Positions 12,241-23,032 of a stretch of DNA of 64,000 nucleotides are shown here, one piece after another. Origin of the DNA: Epinephelus fuscoguttatus (lineage: Eukaryota; Chordata; Actinopteri; Perciformes; Serranidae); the NCBI RefSeq assembly GCF_011397635.1, contig NC_064756.1:31176996-31240995 (forward strand), read 5' to 3'. Under the pieces are notes generated by a model. That model did not search any database. It saw only the letters and a program-made list of their open reading frames with translations, and was not told the origin of the DNA. Every line of letters starts with the position of its first letter. Position 1 is the first letter of the stretch. The translations under genes and the position numbers were made by a program.

Positions 12241-12838
12241 ATGCTGCTTCTCACATTGCATGGAGGGTTTCATCCCAAGTCCAGCACCCTGAGACTGTAC
12301 ACTAAGAAGAACGAGGGAGACCGAGGACTTGTGAGCATCAGAGCCACTGTCCAGGACGTTACAACCAAGATCCAGGGATACAGGCAGCAGAAACCCGAGA
12401 ATGCAGAACAGGAGGATGAACCATCATGGAAGGACAAGCCCCTGCATGGCATGTACTACCGACAGATTGAAGAAGTGGCTGACATTAAGAAATCCTACCA
12501 GTGGCTGGAAAAGGCTGGACTGAAAGACAGCACAGAAGCACTAACCATGGCAACACAGGAATAGGCACTTATTACAAGATCAATAGAAGCAGAGGTCTAT
12601 CACAGCAGACAGGTGCAGGGTGTGCAAAGATGCTCCTGAGACAGTTCAGCACATAATCACAGGGTGTAAGATGCAGGCAGGGACAGCGTACATGTAACGC
12701 CATAAGCAAGTGGCTGGCATAGTGTACAGGAACATCTGCACTGAGTATGGGCTGGAAGTCCCAAGGTCAGAATGGGAGGCTCCTCTTAAGGTGGTTGAGA
12801 ATGACCAAGCTAAGGTCCTGTGGGACTTCCAGATCCAG
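12241..12838 (+). mobile_element. R2/R4-type non-LTR retrotransposon fragment (3' end of pol)
   Basis: Reading frame from 12241 gives a reverse-transcriptase C-terminal region (LHGMYYRQIEEVADIKKSYQWLEKAGLK). After two in-frame stops it continues through a CCHC finger, VCKDAPETVQHIITGC, into the endonuclease region (YGLEVPRSEWEAPLKV, VLWDFQIQ). This order (RT tail, CCHC, restriction-like endonuclease) is that of R2/R4-clade LINEs of fish. The stops are TAG at 12562 and TAA near 12693. The frame stops abruptly where an AT microsatellite begins. Dead 5'- and 3'-truncated copy. Confidence 0.8.
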
Positions 12839-12850
12839 AGATATATATAT

Positions 12851-12884
<34 letters not shown>
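12839..12884. repeat. (TA)n microsatellite
   Basis: Alternating AT for about 46 bases with one interruption, at the 3' boundary of the LINE fragment. Confidence 0.9.
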
Positions 12885-13432
12885 GTACAGCTGTGTGCTG
12901 GAAACACTTCTGTTAAGGATACACTGGTGTATCCTGCATATATTATTTTTCTGTGGAGCTTCATGTGACAGATCTGGGTTACCTTTCCTGTTCTCTGCCA
13001 CACATTATGCAGACTCCACTATTCCATGTTTAAAAATAGCAAAAAGGAAAAGAACACTGACACATCCAGTGCACATAACCCAAGACTGCATGTGTTGAAG
13101 AAATTATCAGTGGCGGGTGGCTGTTAATACTACCATAAGGGATTGGACAAAATAACAGAAACATCTTACAGTAGTAGCCCTGCAGTAAAATGTAGTCACT
13201 TTGGTGTGTTTTTTTTTTTTATTTGACACTGTCAGTGGTAATTTTGGATTCTGTGGATTTTATTGTTGTAAAGTAAATATGCTTATTAAGTCATGAACTA
13301 ATGCTCCTCCAACCAGTCAAAGTGATATTTACTGCCCTTACATTGTTTTGTATTGCATGGTATTTGCATTCATATACCCACCTCCTCTCTGCCAGACACA
13401 GACATCACATTAATTCCAGCAGCACTTTCATC

Positions 13433-13975
13433 TTAAAGGTTAAGTGTGTAGGATTAAAGGGGACATATTTGTACAGGCAGAAATGAAATATAATATAATA
13501 AGTATGTTTTATTTAGTGTATAATCACCTAAAAAACAAGAATCATTGTGTTTTTGTTACCTTAGAATGAGCCACTTAAATCTACATAGGGAGCAGGTCCT
13601 CACCCATAGAGATCGCCATTTTGTACTGCCATGGTTCTACAATCGCCCAGAATGGACAGATCAAACACTGACTCTAGGTAGGGCCATTCATGTTTTTGCG
13701 TCAGCCACCATAGCTAGTAGCCCTTTGCTACAAAAGCATTGGAAAAGCACAGATTTTTTTTTTTTAACGTGAAACTCCTTCGTTCAGTGTTTTTACCACT
13801 TTGAATCCAACTGTTTCGGAGAGGAAGAGACCTCTGTGGATGACTGGTTCCCGCTTAAAACCTCCTAAATAATGAACACGTAAAATTCTAACCAGAAGTT
13901 TTAGCTGGTTGCAATCTGCAATTCTCACCACTAGATGCCACTAAATCTCCTAAATCTAACACAGTGTTTCTTTAA
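13433..13975. mobile_element. TTAA-target MITE, family A, copy 1
   Basis: Begins TTAAAGGTTAAGTGTGTAGG and ends in a near complement, CTAACACAGTGTTTCTTTAA. Its interior (GAGCAGGTCCTCACCCATAG; GGAAGAGACCTCTGTGGATG) matches copies at 59190-59723 and, split and reversed, 36010-39387. The TTAA ends suggest a piggyBac- or Kolobok-mobilised nonautonomous family. Short open frames inside it are not genes. Confidence 0.85.
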
Positions 13976-15934
13976 CAGTGGAGCATGTTTCAGTTAGACT
14001 TTGTCAAACTAGTATTCAATGGGTTTCACAGCCTTCAGTGAAAGCAAACATGCCTCTTGGGGTTTTAAGGTTGGCTGACGTATTGACGACTCAGACTGCA
14101 GTATGCATTGTACTTTTGTCTGCAGCTTCCTGTCTTTTCCCCGGAGGTTTTTCAGCACTGCACTGGCCTTGATCGACAGAATCCAGTGTGCAAGCCAACT
14201 ATTAGTGGTTAAGAAAATAAAGTGAATTACAGTATTTTGTAAAGTAAGGTGTGGGATGTGCCAAGATATAGTTGATTTGGAGAAGTTTGTTACAACCTGA
14301 ACAATGTCAATCTTGGAGAGAAACAAAAGGGCATACATGAATAATCTGCAACAGGTAAGACAGGAAGAACAAAACTGCTGAATTAAGTTATTTGAAACAA
14401 AGAAAGGAGCATTTGTATTTTGGCATTACATACCATATCTAGAACTCAACAATAACCAGTTTATGTTTTCCTGACTCATTTCCTGATAATGTCATTAGCA
14501 TTTTGAGAAACTGATTACGATCTTTAACAACAAAATCCCTGTAAATGACTTGTTTGGAGGATTTTATGCTCCTAATGCCAAAGAGTAAGCATGGTAAATT
14601 ATGAGGAGACAGATGCAGGGAAGATGAAAGAAACAGACATGAAAGAAGCAAGGCAGCTCCAAATTAAATTTTAATCAGGTAAATAAAATATGATTCAGAT
14701 CTTGGTAAAAGTGTAGGAGAAATCCCTGACTTTGATATATAGGCTGAGCTGATAAGTTTCCCTGGGACAACAATGACCTCGTTCAAAAGATTTAATGTCG
14801 GGGCAGCTTTAAAGGACCTTTTTGATAGTTTAATTTGCATCATATAAATTGATGAACATCTGTTCCTGCAGATAACAAGATATAAATCTCACAAAAATGT
14901 GTTAATACATCTCTATATGATGGCAACAGCGTTTAAACAGAAATGTTAGTAAATAAGGACAGGACTATAACTCAATAAACTTGGCATTACTGACATTAGA
15001 AACCTTTTGTTGTTGTTTTTGGCCAATTTTTTTGTCCTATTTCACTGCACAGCCTGACAGGCCGCAAAAATAAAATGCATTTTCCGTCCCTTTTACACAT
15101 AGACTTACACATATCCCTGTATCATGATGTGGTTGAGTATTATTTCTACCCACGTCACGTCCGTATTGTAATGAATTGTGGGTATTATATCAGAGAAGTC
15201 TGCTGAAGTCTGCACCCCAAGCGGACTCTCTGGAAGTCTTCAGAAAGTCCACTTGAGGCCCCTTGTGGCCTGGATGAATTGTGGATTTGGACAGCCTGAC
15301 ACTGGCAAGTCTGTAAGGGCAGTGAAGTCCGGACATTTGGGCTGAATCCAAATGAATCCAACTTCCAATATCAGTTTGTTCTCAGTTTCCAGTTTTTTTT
15401 AATTATGGTAGATTCATTTATTTACATACTTTACAGGCTTTCTGTAATTTATGTTCATGGTTCAACCTCCATTTTACATGAATTCTCATGTAAATCAGCA
15501 TCATATCAGTTTGCTGCTGCAGAGCACCAGAGCAGACCTGTCCCCTCAACTACACAGGCTGGATAAATTGTGTCTGACTATAAGGTTAATATTTTCAGAG
15601 GAAAAAAAGCCAAGACAACAGCTTTCATTAAAGATCAGTCAGATATAGTCATGGCTTCATCTGTACAGATGCTATTTCAAGAATCCTCACATCCCACTGA
15701 CCACAAGTCTTTGCGATGTAAAATACTCCAATAATTAAAACAGTCCATTGTTACAGTAGACTACATATAGTTTATGATACAGTTAAAATGGCCAAAAATG
15801 TGAATAAATGCGTTGCAGGACGATTTAAGGTGTGCCCCTACATTTTCTGCTTATGCTCCTAAAATCTTTCAGGGTTAGGGGCTACAATGCTCCTACTAAA
15901 AAAAGTTAGTCTGGAGCCCTGCTTTAGCCTGTAC
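13976..15934. other. Intergenic DNA
   Basis: No supportable exon. Sequence near 15200-15310 ('gtctgctgaagtctgcacccc', 'ggccccttgtggcc') looks like an old repeat but I cannot classify it. Confidence 0.4.
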
Positions 15935-16610
15935 CTCATATCGGCCTATAAGTTTGCTCAATGTGGACCTTAAAATGCTATCTAAACTACTAGCCATACG
16001 CCTGGAATCTGTACTCCCATCTGTCAAGTCTCACTCTCAAGTCATTCGGTCAAATATCAGGTTATAAACTGAATTTAAATAAAAGAGAAATATTTCCCAT
16101 AAGCACAGCTGCGGCGCACTACACACTACACAATTTACCCTTTAAGATTGCCCAGCAGCTTTACGTATCTTGGGGTCCAAGTGACCCATCAATATGCAGA
16201 ACTTTATAAGGCTAATTTTGCCTCTCTTTTGACCCATGCTCGGGAAGACTGTGAACAGTGGTCTATGCTTAATTTATCTCCAGCTGAAACAAATTAATTC
16301 CATGAAAATGCATATCCTCCCATGGTTCTCCTATCGTTTTCAGTGCATACCATTTTTCCTTCTTCTAAGCTTTTTTCACAAATTAGATGAGTCTGATTTT
16401 GTGTGTTGTTTTGTTTGCTTGTTAATTTTCTGTTTTGTTTGTTCTCCTGTTGTTGGGGTATTTCCAGTTAAATTGTTGACTCTTCACCTTCCTTTAAAAA
16501 TGTTATTGTAGTATGATTATAACTGAGCGACTATATGTACATCTGTACAATATGCTCCTTTGTTTAACTATGGTCTGTTGGAAAACCTAATAAACAAAGT
16601 CTAAAACAAA
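15935..16610 (+). mobile_element. L1-type LINE fragment
   Basis: Translating from 15937 gives the RT motif SYRPISLLNVDLKMLSKLLA followed by IRLESVLPS. After a deletion come LTLKSFGQISGYKLNLNKRE, then SFTYLGVQVT, YAELYKANFASLLTHAREDC and MKMHILPWFSYRFQCIPFF. These follow the order of L1/Tx1 reverse transcriptases but lie in different frames with internal losses. The AT-rich end near 16610 may be the old 3' tail. Confidence 0.8.
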
Positions 16611-17433
16611 ACCTATGTATCAGTAGATCCTAACCTTTTTCCTCAAGGCACCTCTTTTCTGTTATTGAGTAAACAATCGACCCCTGACTAAGTGACATAT
16701 TTAATGAGTAAGTAAGTATAAAATTTTTTTTTAATATTTAATACATAACAGTAGCAGTGATAAAATGTACAATACCAAAGTAACGCAGTAACTGCAGTAA
16801 GTTTGTGTAAAACAAGGAATTTCGATGAACTTTGAGATTATTTCTTGTGAATATTGCATCACAGATGAGTTTCCCTGATATTTACAGGAACTTTTTATAC
16901 AATGTTCTGTCTGTATAATATATTTTTGTTATTTTTAACAATCATACAAACTTAATATTCTGTCTTTTTTTTCTTCCTGGTGCTTGCCTATTTTTCTTTT
17001 AGCTCTTTGGTTGTTTTTACTTTGTACTTTGCTAATGCAGGATCAGGCTGTTTAGCCAAGCGAAGGCTCTGTGAATATAGCTTGTGTTCAGGTCTATTAT
17101 GTGCCGTTTTCCTGTGAGAGTTTTTCTGAGCTTACATCTTGACTAATAATCTGAATTTTTTTTTCTCTACATAAATAAATTAAATGCCAAGGTATAGGCC
17201 TAATGTATACATGGATATATTTGTATTTATATATATGTATTCATTTATTTAAAGTTTACCTGAACTCCTTTTTAAAAAAAAAAAAAAAAGCCCTTGCGAC
17301 CCCCACATGAGCTTTGATGACCTCTAGCGGGGGTTGGGACCCCAGGTTTAAAAGCATTGCTAATTATTGTCAATAATTAGCAATAATTATTGTCAATTAC
17401 AGCCAACTGGCTGCTTTCTCTTGACGGCACAAA
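16611..17433. other. Intergenic DNA
   Basis: AT-rich sequence with poly-A near 17273-17289 and 'gcgacccccacatgagctttgatgacc', a common fish repeat tail. No gene seen. Confidence 0.4.
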
Positions 17434-17441
17434 CATGCAAC

Positions 17442-18438
17442 TAGGGATGGGTACCTTTCAGTACCGATACCCGGTACCTGGGAATCGATACCGGTACGCA
17501 ACGGTACCTGTTTTCGGTACTTTTTTTGCATGTATGTGTGGTAATAAAGGATATTTCATTTAGAATTTTTTTTTTTTGTCAAAACTAACATTTATTTCTC
17601 AGTATCAAACAGGATAAAACAACATCTAACACTGTAACATAATATCAAAAGGTAGCCTATATAATTGACTATGCAGCAGTTCTTTTTATTGCACAAAATG
17701 AACCCACTCCTACTACCTCCTATTCCTTCTCTTTCCCCTCTGGGAAAAATATGTGTGGGGGAGTGTAACGTTAAATTTAGAGAATACGAGAAACCGAGAT
17801 GATAATAACTAAGGCAAGTTAAAATCACGCTAACGTTAGAATGACCAGAACAAAGCCCAATCATCTTAAACACTAAGCTTATTAATTACCTGGAACCGAT
17901 GTAGCTGATGCCCTGCTTAATCACCGTCGTCATCATAGAACGTTAATCCCACTTCTTCTGCCCCGATGCTGGCTGCAGATGACAACGAGCCGCTAGCTGC
18001 AGGTGTGCTAACGCCGGGAGAAGTAGCCTTAACTTTCAGGCTATCAAATACTGTGGAGTCGTCAGCCTTTAAAAACACCTTGTGCTTGACCAGGTGCTTC
18101 CTCAGGTTTGAGATATTTCCGTAGCTGGCCTTGTGTCGCAAATATTGCAGCGAGCGTAGTCTACATCAAACTTTGAGATACGGCGCCACATCTTCAACCT
18201 CTTTCTCTCAGCCACGCTGCTTTGTTGATAGTTGCTACTGACGTGATCACGCTCTCGTGCGTTCAATGCTGCGTTCACGATAGGCAGCGAAAACGTCACT
18301 CCTCCACTCTCGAAGTCCCTAGGATGCGTTCAGGTACCGAAATGTGGTACCGTTTGATTTTACGTGAATCGATACTCGGGATTACCGGCCGAATTCGGTC
18401 GGTACCAATAAAAGTACCGAACTCGGTACCCACCCCTA
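17442..18438. mobile_element. hAT-family transposon, complete termini, nonautonomous
   Basis: Termini TAGGGATGGGTACC and GGTACCCACCCCTA are inverted repeats. They are flanked by a perfect 8-bp target duplication, CATGCAAC (17434-17441 and 18439-18446), the hAT hallmark. Subterminal regions are dense in GGTACC/GTACCG motifs in both orientations. At 997 bp it lacks the catalytic transposase; only a BED-finger remnant survives on the minus strand. The perfect target duplication suggests a fairly recent insertion. Confidence 0.93.
17917..18299 (-). pseudogene. BED zinc-finger N-terminus of a hAT transposase, frameshifted
   Basis: Read on the minus strand, the first frame gives RLKMWRRISKFDVDYARCNIC, the aromatic start and first Cys pair of a BED finger. 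The partner His pair, SNLRKHLVKHK, is in the neighbouring frame, so a frameshift lies near 18130-18141. A Ser/Ala-rich linker follows and ends TFYDDDGD at a stop. BED fingers bind DNA in hAT transposases and ZBED proteins. The RNase-H-like catalytic core is absent. Confidence 0.75.
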
Positions 18439-18838
18439 CATGCAACTACTGATCAGTGGAACAGAGTAACACATTAGTGGTCTCACTTTTCAGTTTCATG
18501 TGCTGACATGACATATTGCCTCTAAAACTTTTTAGGAGGCTTTTTTTCATTAGGTTAACCGTCCTTTAAACCAGTTATGTTTTTTTGTTTATCCATGTAT
18601 TGTTGCTCAGAGACTGAACATAGCTATTCATAATGTCTGTTGTCACAGTGCATAAAGCGAGTTAGTGAGATTGTTAGTCACCAAACCCCCTGTCATAAAT
18701 AATGAGGTTTTAGGTTAAAGGATGTTGCCTTTTTGGATTAGTGTAAAGGTAGAAGCTCACAGTTTGTACTGTTTGTTTGAAAACACAGATAATGCCGCCT
18801 CCTATCGTTCGATCTGATTGGCTGTGACCTCTTGTCAG

Positions 18839-19396
18839 GCGGCCAGTCTGCAGCAGCTGGAGGAGGAGAACCATAAGGCAGCAGCCCGTCTGCAGGAGGT
18901 GGTTTACCACAGGGATATGCTGCTGCAGAAGATCCAGAACACTCTGGCTGACATTGCTCAGTCTCAACTAGGGCTGCAACTAACGATTATTTTCACTGGC
19001 GACTAATCTGTTGATTATTTCTTCGATTAGTCGACTAATCATTTTATCGAAAAATGTGTTAAAATGTTGAAAAATGTCAGTCTGTCTCTCCCAAGCCCCA
19101 AAATTATGTCATCTAATGTCTTGTTTTGTAGTCACGCCAAAGGGTTTTAGTTCACCGTCATGGGAGAGTGTGTAAAGCTGCCAATATCTGAACGTAAGAA
19201 GCTGCAGTAAGAGTATTTTGGGGTACTTTTATAGTGCTTTTCTATGAAAAATGACTCAAACCGATTAGTCAACTACTAAAATAGTCACTGATTATTTTAA
19301 TAGTCGATTAGTCATCGATTAGTCGACTAATCGTTGCAGCCCTAGTCTCAACTTGCTCACCCGCAACAGAGCACCGAGCCAGCCCTCACCAACTGA
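18839..19396 (+). pseudogene. Orphan terminal coding exon interrupted by a MITE
   Basis: After a clean acceptor (cctcttgtcag|GCG) an open frame encodes a heptad-like helix, [20 protein letters not shown] then [20 protein letters not shown]. It reaches QSQ at 18968, where a 376-bp hAT MITE begins. Removing the MITE and one 8-bp duplication restores the frame, which continues LAHPQQSTEPALTN and stops at 19394-19396: 57 residues in all. As it stands, the exon runs into the MITE and stops after about 12 foreign residues ([12 protein letters not shown]). I do not recognise the parent gene and see no upstream exon between 13 and 18.8 kb. It may be the last exon of a gene with distant 5' exons, or a relic. 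Confidence 0.55.
18969..19344. mobile_element. hAT MITE inserted in a coding exon
   Basis: Termini TAGGGCTGCAACTAACGATTA and the complement TAATCGTTGCAGCCCTA are flanked by a perfect 8-bp duplication, GTCTCAAC (18961-18968 and 19345-19352). The 376-bp interior is rich in TCGATTAGTCGACTAATC-type palindromes. No coding capacity. Confidence 0.93.
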
Positions 19397-20875
19397 ATCC
19401 TGACCCACAATGCACATTGTGCAACTTTGGACAATTTTCAGTCATGTCCCACTCATGCTGACCCTTTAGGTTTACTCTCAGACATCAGCAGAAGACCTCA
19501 CAGGGTCAAAAAGGTGCTGAATATGTCTGTAAAGAAAATGTGAGGTGCCATACAGTCTCAAGGCAGAGACACTGAAAAATGTATGAAACACTAAATGGCA
19601 GCTGAAGATGTCGTCACATACACAATGTTTTGTATATGGAGCTCTTTGCTGATACAAAAACCTTTGAAAAATACAACTGTATGGTCAAAACAACTCTGTT
19701 TTTATGTTTTATGTCTGTGTTGTATGTTGATTAATCTGTTTTTGTAGATATGTATGAATGAACCTCAACACTCTTCAGACAAGTAAACAAACCCACTCAA
19801 CTCACTCTAACTCTGACATCTTGCTTTTGTGAAACAAAGCTTGAACAAACACACTGGAGACTTTGTTTTTGTTTTGTTTTTGTTTTTTTTATTTGTTTAA
19901 ACTATTTCTATTTTAACTGATGGATTTCCTTTTTTGACCTAATTGTTTACATATGTTTATTTTTTACTATCTTATAATTGTTATGGTAGTTAGTGCTAAC
20001 AAATGATGTTCCCCTCACATCATATTTATTTTTAAAATGACTAAATTCCTACCTGAAATGCGCACGGCCATGCTCAAACAGCAGTGATGGAGGTGACAGC
20101 ACTGATGCCAGACCCTCCCTCACCACCACACAGGCTGTTCACTACACACGGAGAGTGAGGAAAGTGTCAGCCTGGAAGATTTGAACTTGGAGGTGAAAGA
20201 TTTAAAATTAAAACAAAAAATTAAATTTAAAATAATTAAACCTTATTTAATAGAATTGTGTGTAAGATTTATGTGACTTTATTTATTTTTTACTGCGAGC
20301 CAAGTCATCTAGAGGTCTTTTCATCTACCAAACAAACAGACACTTTAAAAGGGAAAAACAGTATTTGAGCAATTTCAAATTAAATTAAAGCTGTAAGCTG
20401 CGTTTACTGGGGTCCAAGCAGATTGCAAGATTTGAATGTTTGTTTTTTTTAACTGACAAAAAGCAAATACTTTGATGCTATGTTAAGTGAAAATGGGTTT
20501 TGCTTGACTATATTTGTATTGAATTTTTATTTCCTCACAAATGAGTCTTCCACCCTGTTTTTATTTTCAGAACTGCATGTGCATATTTACATTTACCTTG
20601 TGTTTATTATTACTTATTATGTTTTTTTAATTTATTTTGATAAAATAAATAAACAAAAACTACATTATGGTACCAATTTTGGACAGCAGTGGAGGGTTGC
20701 CTGTCGCGGAATGGAAACATATTTTGTTAGTCCTAGTTCCTAATTTGAGAAACGATTATGGATTAAGATTGTTGTTTTGTTTTGGAAAAGATTAAGATAA
20801 TTGTTTTGTCTGGTGGGTGAAGAGGGTGGAGTTCTAGGTCGGGGTGGACTCACTAGAGAGCTGAGAGTGGTTCAG
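19397..20875. other. Intergenic DNA
   Basis: AT-rich, with T-rich runs near 19868-19890 and 20445. No exon, RNA gene or complete transposon recognised. Confidence 0.4.
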
Positions 20876-21198
20876 TTATCTGCTGTGGCGTTGGGTCTTC
20901 CTGGGATGACTGATGTCCACTCTCAGCTGCTCCAGGAGGAGTCCTGTCCTATAAAACACAAACACAAGTAATGAACACTTTTGACTATACATGGAGTGAT
21001 ATTAAGAAGGCTCCTGTAATAAAAATAGTTCACATATGTAAAGTTAACATTATCTCAGCACAACTTTATGTCACCATGGTACTTTGAAATCTTAGTGAGG
21101 GGATTACTTACTGAGCCCACTGATGAAAGTTGCCCATCGTCTTGTAGTCATCTGTCCTTCTCATCTGGTCCTGTCTTGGTCTTCCACGTTGCTGCTTC
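20876..21198 (-). CDS. Two putative 3' exons of an unidentified minus-strand gene
   Basis: On the minus strand, acceptor cccacacag precedes exon 21198-21112, which ends at a donor, CTCA|GTAAGT. Then acceptor gttttatag precedes exon 20948-20876 (TAA). The junction keeps frame, giving KQQRGRPRQDQMRRTDDYK then TMGNFHQWAQTGLLLEQLRV then DISHPRKTQRHSR. The GRPR motif is AT-hook-like. I do not recognise the family. The exons lie downstream, on the same strand, of the acidic-repeat gene at 23033-28445 and could be its 3' part, but no joining donor was found. Related sequence occurs twice more: the last exon again at about 21538-21625, and an inverted broken copy at 29.3-29.7 kb. Confidence 0.35.
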
Positions 21199-21639
21199 CT
21201 GTGTGGGGGGGATCTGTTACACCTGAATATACCTGAGTAAAAGAGACTTGGAGACTTTTCTTTATGTTAGCTATTACCTTCCCTCTGTTTGTTACATCCA
21301 CCTACACCTAACTCAAAACACATGACAGTATAACAGAGTGAACTCAGTAAACAATGTGGTATTATTATACTGGTCAGTGAGATACATAGTTGTAGGAGAC
21401 TTGTCTTCATGTTGTCATTAAGTACTGACTTACCCTTGCCTGGTATAACCACATATACTTCATAAGATGTCTGAACAGGCCGCAAGTGGAGGGCCCAAGA
21501 AGAGGTGGACAATGCTATCAGCAGGCTGAAGCATAAGGATCCGCTGTGGTGTTGGGTCTTCCTGGGATGACTGACATCCACTCTCAGCTGCTCCAGGAGG
21601 AGTCCTGTCCTATAGATCACGGGAAGAGTGCAGGAAGGC

Positions 21640-22710
21640 CGGGCTGGATTTGGCTGAGGAGAACCAGTCAAGTTCTGGTCCAAAGCCAAGAGGAAGGTGA
21701 GGAAGACCATGATCGTTGAGGACGGGCAGAGGATGTCATGGGTGGAACAGGAGCGCTACCTCACCATCCACAGAACCAGGACACCATCCACAGAACCATA
21801 ACCTGGAGGGACATCTGGCAAACCCCACAGGCATGGTTCAGCTTTGTGGTAAGGGCAGCGTGCAATACTCCTCCTTGCCCACAAAACCTCTTGCAGTAGT
21901 TTGGGGGTGAAGGAAAGTTTTTCTCTTGTGCAGCAAATACAACGCAGGATTCCAGCTTATCCTGTCATCATGTGAAGTGGCACTAGCACAGGGGCGCTTG
22001 AGATGGCAGCACAACCAGGTCCAACGTAAGCTGGTGGAGCTCCTGGAGAAATGCAGAGTGGCCGTAAACACCTTTCCTGGCGAACGGACACCAGGCGTTT
22101 CCTTTGTCCGACCAGGAGAGAGCCAGCAGAGGCCAGTGGCAGGCCATTTGAAATCACTGCTGACCCCTGGAAACGACTGGGAGATGCGTGTAGACCTAGG
22201 CAAGCAGCTGGTCTTCCCCGACAAGATCGTGCAGACGACCCTGAGACGAGATGTTGTGGTGTGTTCCACAGCTGCCAAGCAGGTACTCATCATCGTGCTG
22301 ACTGTCCCCTTGCGGGAGGGAATAGCAGCGGCACATGAGCTTAAGTGGCTCAAGTACTCTGAGCTAGCTGCAGAGTGCAGAGAGGCAGGCTGGGAAGTGC
22401 AGGGGCTTTGTGGGCAGGTTGGTTAGCCAGCTTCTCCGGGATACTGGAAGAACAGGCACAAGTCTGCAGAGGGCCATCAAGGAGCTTGCAGAGGAGGCTG
22501 AGAGAGCTAGCTACTGGCTGTGACTACAGAGGAGGGACAACGTATGGGCCCAGACACCCCAGTGGAGTCAGCTGCAGGGCGTGGCAGGGAGATGTGCCTA
22601 GACAGCCACTGATGGAGGGCTGTATTAGCCTCGCCAGGTGCGAAGGCTGCCTGGGGCTTCATCTCTCCTGCAAGACACAAAGGTTTCCCAATCAGGGCCT
22701 TCAGTCTTCA
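21640..22710 (+). mobile_element. Non-LTR retrotransposon fragment with degenerate restriction-like endonuclease
   Basis: In the frame from 21926, HILSSC-type finger residues (FQLILSSCEVALAQ) lead into GRLRWQHNQVQRKLVELLEK, close to the GRYRWRHDQVL signature of fish LINE pol tails. The endonuclease core follows: VDLGKQLVFPDKIVQTTLRR, then DVVVCSTAAKQVLIIVLTVP. The usual catalytic RPD and ELTVP residues read RRD and VLTVP, so nuclease activity is unlikely. Upstream pieces of the same frame (AKRKVRKTMIVEDGQRMSWV) are broken by stops. Probably a fossil. Confidence 0.75.
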
Positions 22711-23032
22711 GCTGAGGCCTGAAGTGGAGGGTCTTGGCTCTTCGTCGCTGTCCTCACTGGTCTTCCTCTGCCTCTTTATACCTAGCTGCGGTGTGTCACT
22801 GTCTTCCCTGCTCCTCTTGGTGGATGAGCTGAGGCTGGAGGCTGGGGGAGCAGAGTCTTCAGACCTGACAGAGACTGGGGGCAGATCTTTGGGACGTTAC
22901 AGGAAGCCCTGGGGGAGGAACACCAAAAGGACGCCATCCCTGCCAAAAACCTGGAGATGGGAACCACTGGACGAGAGCGGAGTGAGGTCTGACGTCATCA
23001 CCACCATGGTCCTCTTCATCCTCTTTGTCATC

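Noticed and set aside
12767-13003. Frames rich in alternating Tyr-Ile
   Set aside because: Translation of the (TA)n microsatellite.
13545-13772. 75-codon frame starting MCFCYLRMSHLNLHREQVLT
   Set aside because: Lies inside the TTAA-type MITE; the same sequence appears as noncoding repeat at 59.3 kb.
21838-22353. 171-codon minus-strand frame
   Set aside because: It is antisense to the LINE endonuclease frame at 21926-22426, which has recognisable motifs.
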